From: Whalleya microplaca
Lineage: Eukaryota; Ascomycota; Sordariomycetes; Xylariales; Xylariaceae
Direction: 5' to 3'
Length of the DNA: 64,000 bases
Assembly (NCBI GenBank): GCA_022497155.1
Contig: MU385730.1
Coordinates: 186,001 to 250,000, forward strand
The position numbers and the translations under genes were made by a program. Each line of letters opens with the position of its first letter. The stretch's first letter is position 1. This document shows, piece by piece, positions 58,901 through 64,000 of this stretch. The notes beneath the pieces were generated by a model. That model made no database searches, was not told the origin of the DNA, and saw only the letters and a program-made list of their open reading frames with translations.

Positions 58901-60340
58901 CAGTACATATGTGTAGATGTTGCATGTGGGTATGGATTGGTAATCTTGCTATCGAATTGTCGCGAGGCGCCCCCGCTATCAGTACCTCGACTATACGATT
59001 TCAGGGTACCTGACAGTCATTCCGTCGGAGTCCTGGTGCCTGGAGCCTGGAAATCCAGATTCGTTATGTTCATGATATCGGAGGCGGCCTCTTTCTATGG
59101 TACGCCTTGGCCGCCGAATATCGTCATGTCACAACTTTTATAGCTCCCGTGCTTTATCCACCTATGAACAGCAGTAAACTCTATAGCAGCTCTATAGCAC
59201 GAGAGTCTATACTCAGAGTCTCACATAAAGAAACACCAACTACAAGTGTCTTATACAATATATATATATACCTCATATCACATGCACACGGGTCAAAGAC
59301 CACTACGATATGATAATCTACATACCATACAGCCAGCCCTGCCAGCCTACCCGTCCAGCCGTCGCGTCGTACGGATGGAAATCTCCAACCCGCCCCGATC
59401 GTCACGACACCTGACCCTCCTCCCACCGACGATCCGACCTCGATACAACAAACGCATGGGGAAACGGGGGGCCCCGGCGGCCCTTCGCCCTCGCTACGCA
59501 AGCTACGGTATGTATCAGATAGACAGGATTCCTGCCTTGTCGCAACAAAACGGACCTCTCCTGCCTATGAGATCACACGGACGGCCCCTCCTGCGGGTGG
59601 GTTTTTTTTCAACCAAAAAACCAAAACCAAGAGAAACCCGTTGGTGCATACATAGCATGTAAGTGGTTGCCGCTGCTGCGTTGGGTTATATTAGCCGTGA
59701 TTCTTTTTAATTTAACCCGATCTACATACACACGCTACGGGAGTACGTATTCTGGGCTAGTAACGTAGTTTAATGAGCTGTGGCGGCCGCGCATCGCGTT
59801 TTCGCACATATCGCGTCCGTCGCCGTCCAGGGACCGCGATCCTGCTAACCTAGCTTATTAGCTCCCTTTTTATTTTCGCACGCCATCGGCGCCAGGCATG
59901 AAAAATGGCGTTGCCTACCTATGTACGGAGCATATCCCGAGGCAATTCGGGACATACATACATGTATGTAATAGTAGATAGACAGAGGCATCACAACCTC
60001 AGGGCATAGATTACATTATCCACCTCAAGCTACCTAGCTATAGGCTACCTTGACGTCAACTATGAACTCCCATTCAAAAGAGGAACAACACCCGCCTCCC
60101 CAACCAACCAACGCCAGTGCTTGCTTGAGCCTTGAAACTCCGTGACACGCAGGTTGTTGTTGTGTTTGTATGAAAAATTGCTTTTGAACAGAATTTTACC
60201 TTGAATTTTTTCTTCTTTCCTAGCTTTTGCTCAGATACATACTATGCTGCTTGCTCATGGCAGCAGCTTATTATATCTCACAGAAACCTTTGTACACATA
60301 TAATATATATATTTCCAAACCCGCATTACATTATCCCGCA
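55956..60340. other. Large gap with no recognisable gene
   Basis: About 4.4 kb upstream of the GIS2 homologue. GC content is mixed and open stretches occur on both strands (up to 158 codons at 56449–56925), but none has a recognisable domain. Repeated ACATACATGTATG-like words occur near 57490–57560 and 59955–59970. It may contain long leaders or non-coding RNA, which I cannot confirm. Confidence 0.45.
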
Positions 60341-61752
60341 TTAGGTCTGTCTCCCCGGATGCAGCGCCGCCTCCCCCGTTTCCGAAGGGTGCGGCGGCAG
60401 CGGTCCATCCGCAGGCGGGACCATGGACCGGGGGCGCGCCTCGACAACGTACTCGATGCCGTCGTCGGATGCGTACGAGGGCGGGCGGGCCCGACCCGTC
60501 GTGGGACGGGAGTCTGAGTCTCCATCGCTTTCACCTTCAGGGGTCGCTTGCTCATTCCGCTGCCAGTAGATGCGATCGGGATCAACGCGCTGTTGTGGTG
60601 TATCATTAGTAAATGTTTGCAAGTGTGAGTATACGTGATCTTCTCTGGCAGAGACTACTCTGTTATGTTGAGGTAAGAGCGGGTGTGCTGTTAGATATAC
60701 ATACCACACTCTCGCGCCAGAGCCCGTAAGCCGGAGGCTGCAGCTTATTTAGCTCGCTCTCCATACCGGCAGCTTCTTCATCGCGCGCAAGAACCACCCG
60801 GATCGGCCGCCGAGGAATCGCATAGCCGCCCGGCTCCATACGCTGCGGCATATGCAAGCGGTGCTCTTCATCTTCGCTTGGCGGCCTAACCAGTAGCATA
60901 CAGATCCTGATTAAGCCGTGGCAAAAGAAGATGGTCGCAAACAGAATGATGAGGATTAGAAGTACGGTAAATTCACTGTTGTTTATGTTCTTCGTGATGG
61001 AGAGTGCGAGGTCTGTATACGTGCCCGTTCGTTAGTATCTCAGAGCATTACATTGCCATCACAGATATCGACTCGGGAGTCAAGTGAGGCCAATACTTAC
61101 AGATGGTAAGCATGACCATCAGGAAAATCCCCGACACAAAACACCGCAGGACGTGAGATCGTATACGTCGCGATCGAATCCAGGGGAAGCAGAATAAAAA
61201 CCTTTTCGGATGTTCTGGATCGGATGAGCTACCTGATCCAGATTCATCTCGTCCACGGGTTCGCCGTCTTGCCCTACTGACAAGGTTGGCCAAGTGTGAC
61301 TCTGCCGGATCGGCCCCTCGAAATCGTGAACGCCCCGTATTCCCTCGGGAGTCGTCGCTCGAGGCCGCCGGTTGGGGAACAGCAGGCAATTGCTCGTTTT
61401 GCGACTGAGCCGTCGAGGTCCGGGAAGCAGGCGCCAGTGGTCGTCGTTCTGAATGAGTCGACGAGGGCGATCGGTGCAAATTACGAGTTAGGTTCGGGAG
61501 ACCCAACGTGAAGCGTGGCGTCTTCGGGCTTTCGTCCTCGGGTCCCTCACTGTGAAGTCTTTGTCTTCCCCCATCGACACGCGAGCGCCCCGTCAACGCA
61601 GCAGGTAAATGAGGACGACGGATCGACGGGCGTCTCGTACGCGGCTCACGTTGCTCGCCCATTTCCGGATGCCTCTGCTGTTCCAGATCCTGAGCTGCCC
61701 GTTCCCCCTCCGGCTGTCCCCTCCCCAAGACGTTCGTCCGAATAAAGTCCAT
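60341..61752 (-). CDS. Two-TM membrane protein with disordered cytosolic tails, hypothetical
   Basis: Three exons (61101–61752, 60705–61012, 60341–60589) encode 402 residues. The start is the ATG at 61752; the frame continues upstream without another ATG. Residues 1–190 are disordered and rich in Arg, Ser, Pro and Glu, with phosphosite-like SPKTPRF. Then come FCFPWIRSRRIRSHVLRC and a first helix (CFVSGIFLMVMLTIYLALSI, about 203–222), a short NINNSEF loop and a second helix (VLLILIILFATIFFCHGLI). The tail has LQPPAYGLWRESVRVDP, IYWQRNE and SYASDDGIEYV, blocks that look conserved; PPAYG and PPSYAS resemble PY motifs for Rsp5-type ubiquitin ligases. Function unknown. Introns are 88 and 115 nt. 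Confidence 0.8.
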
Positions 61753-64000
61753 GGCCGCTTCGGGGTTCACTAAAACCTATGGATCCTCAAGCCTCGGGTC
61801 AAGCTGATGTTACCGATCGCCGGGGCTATTCATGCTTTTGTTCGTCGCCCTTGCCTATTGTCCTGGACCCCGAGGAGGCCAACAATATGAGGCCAACGAT
61901 AGGTAACTACTCTCTTGTCTTTGATAGAGTCAAATAGTAGGTAGGTGTAAGTAGATTAGTTTGTAGGCGGGAGTTTGTGTCAATGATCGCTTTCAGTTTC
62001 GATTGGCCGTAGACACCGCGTTGTTGTGTGATAGGAGGGCGTTTGTCTTGGTTCGTTTCGGGCTCAAAGGACCTCGACGAATCGATTCTGGTCGGGGTGA
62101 ACGAGAGACCGTCCGGGTCCCTGCAGCTTCGATGTATTGATGTCTTAGACGACAATATTAAAATTCGGGCCAGCCAATTTCAAAAAGAAAAAAGACGGAC
62201 GCTGAACGAAAGGACGGATGGATTCGGGAGTATGCAATTAGAGACAGAGAACAGAATCAGGGCTTCCAGAGCCTGTAACTGATAACGAAGGAGGTGACCT
62301 AGAGTTAGAACAACAAATCCACACAATTGAAGGGTAAAAGGCAGCAAAAAGCTGAGACAAGAGGAAGAACGAGCGAGAGGAAACGCCAAGACAGCGGTGT
62401 TGGCTACGAAAGAACGATTGAGACGTCACGGCGCTTGACGATATCCGGGGAAGGATGGGACAATCAGGCAGACTGGCAGACTGACAGACTGACAGACGGA
62501 CAGACGAACGAGAACACACAGACAGGGAGACGCTAGAGGTCTGGAGAGATGGAAGTCAAAACGATGCAAATGCACGCCATGGTTTCTGTTGATGCCTGCC
62601 AAGCGACTCCGTACGCATACATAGGAGTCGCCAAGGCGGGACGGGATAGTAGATACTGTGTGTAATCTGTATTGATCGTAATAGTGCATAAGGAAGATCA
62701 CAAACCGCGCAAGGGGCAAGACTGCAGGCGTGTGCTAAAATGAGCGCAGCCAATCGATATTATTGGTATGCATTGGCTCGTGTGAGACTCGATGCAGGGG
62801 TACTGCCGACGACCATTGTTTCGGAACTGAGGCTGCGCTAGGCCGCTTACACGATGGGTAAAATGAAGATGGTCGTTTACATAGGGAAGTTTTACACTAT
62901 TCCTAAACACCAACAGCGAGCAATCATATCTCCATAATAACTTTCAGATGAAAGTGTGATTAGATCCTGATATGCAGTTAATCAAGATAGCATCTTGGTG
63001 ACGATGGCACAATTCTGCTTCACAACTACCGAAGCATACTGTGCAAACCAGGACACAAATTGCGATTATCAAGAGTCACGTCTCGATATTCCAATTTTAA
63101 TTAGCTACATGAACTCACAATTACATGTTTCGGATATTATGTAAATAAGCAATCTCTCTACCAATCTACAATGTCTTAATGCCACAGGTATACCACCTAG
63201 GTTATTCTTTCTGCACAATATATATCTTTAGTTGCCCGCAAGAAAGAGAAACAAGGTAATCCAGTTTCACCATCGTCCTTCTCATCTCTATTTACATAGT
63301 AAGATTATCTAGATCCGTTTCCTGGATGGCCAGGCCGACCTTGATCAGACGCTCCTGAGACCCTAGCCTGTTGCCGAACACCCCGGTATCACCGATCTTT
63401 TTCCAATATGTTACCCAGTCAGCTCACCTCAATCAGCCATTGCATCCTGCCCATCTCGCCACATTTCCACGAAACCTAGGCCAGCGAACATTATTAGTAT
63501 CCAGAGTCACCAATATATGCCACAATGACGTATGTATTGTGTGGTCTAGACAAGCACTGCCGCGAACATGCGCCTTGGTAGCCCGGGTAGTGGAGGAATA
63601 TCAGGAGTCGGTCCCTGACGTAATGCGGGTTAGCTGCTTACTACACTCAGGTCCAGTTAGAAACGTCGAAAGTAAGAACAGTGCCATTATCCAAGGACGA
63701 GATTCTACAAAGCAAATCCACTCCAGATCTACCGGGTAGCGAGGCCATCAAGCGATCTTACCGGGTTTCCCCTTAGATTCCGCCTAGACGGTGGCACCCA
63801 GTCCGTACAACATTGGTCATCGTAGTTAGAGCTGGGTGCCATGGCTTGCGGAGTTGGATAATGTTGGGTTTCGAAGATGCACCACATGGCAGAGTATGCT
63901 GTGTTGAAGGAGTCTTAGATATGGGTGCATCTACGTAGTATCTCTGCCTATTTACTCTTCAACCCACAGCAGGCCAACTACAGCTCGAACGAGTGTGATA
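61753..64000. other. Right-end intergenic region
   Basis: About 2.2 kb with no supported gene. It contains the promoter and leader of the two-TM gene and a degenerate GACTGACA-type tandem run at about 62467–62510. A 122-codon plus frame at 63371–63739 lacks an ATG at its start and any motif. Confidence 0.5.
62467..62510 (+). repeat. Imperfect GACTGACA/GACGGACA microsatellite
   Basis: Tandem 8-base units of the form GACTGACA and GACGGACA with point changes, lying in the region upstream of the two-TM gene. Confidence 0.7.

Noticed and set aside
1..64000. CRISPR arrays, operons, ribosome binding sites
   Set aside because: The window is fungal nuclear DNA with spliceosomal introns; no regularly spaced repeat arrays were seen and bacterial signals do not apply.

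Overview
The window is nuclear DNA of a filamentous ascomycete (Pezizomycotina, probably a Sordariomycete; the class is an inference). Genes are broken by short GT–AG introns of about 48–180 nt. The protein set is typical of plant-associated moulds: an amino-acid permease, a psi-producing oxygenase, a DUF2235 hydrolase, a fungal IIC-like P-type ATPase, a family-3 pectate lyase, an NRPS-like enzyme, DUF3632 and a Gis2-type zinc-knuckle protein. Gaps between genes are long and AT-rich. I saw no rRNA, tRNA or CRISPR. Exon joins below were made by hand from splice sites, reading phase and family motifs.

Left part (1–27.2 kb): amino-acid permease (+); coiled-coil protein (+) with a 9-nt minisatellite in its intron; SAM methyltransferase (+); an ~800-aa protein with a HicA-like C-terminal module (+); a small membrane protein (-); a gene-poor stretch with two related solo-LTR-like elements, one still flanked by a perfect 5-bp target duplication; a six-exon DUF2235 alpha/beta hydrolase (-) divergent from a six-exon dioxygenase–P450 fusion (Ppo/linoleate diol synthase family, +); and a ten-exon P-type cation ATPase (+). 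The ATPase looks frameshifted at first, but every break is a clean intron.

Middle (27.5–49.5 kb): zinc-type dehydrogenase (-), four-TM protein (-), secreted PL3 pectate lyase with a long Ser/Thr-rich tail (+), then a 1,622-residue membrane-bound NRPS-like enzyme (-). Its order is adenylation, carrier protein, membrane helices and three left-handed-beta-helix lobes, the architecture of epsilon-poly-lysine synthetase. An SDR (-), a decayed FAD monooxygenase (+) and a DUF3632 gene (-) follow. The synthetase, SDR and monooxygenase relic could be the remains of a small biosynthetic locus. This is the best candidate for undescribed biology in the window.

Right part (51.8–64 kb): a conserved acidic protein (+), the seven-zinc-knuckle Gis2/Byr3/CNBP homologue (-), whose second knuckle is split by an in-frame 66-nt intron, a 4.4-kb gap with no recognisable gene, and a two-TM membrane protein (-). 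This part looks like conserved housekeeping chromosome, whereas the 10–50 kb section has an accessory character.
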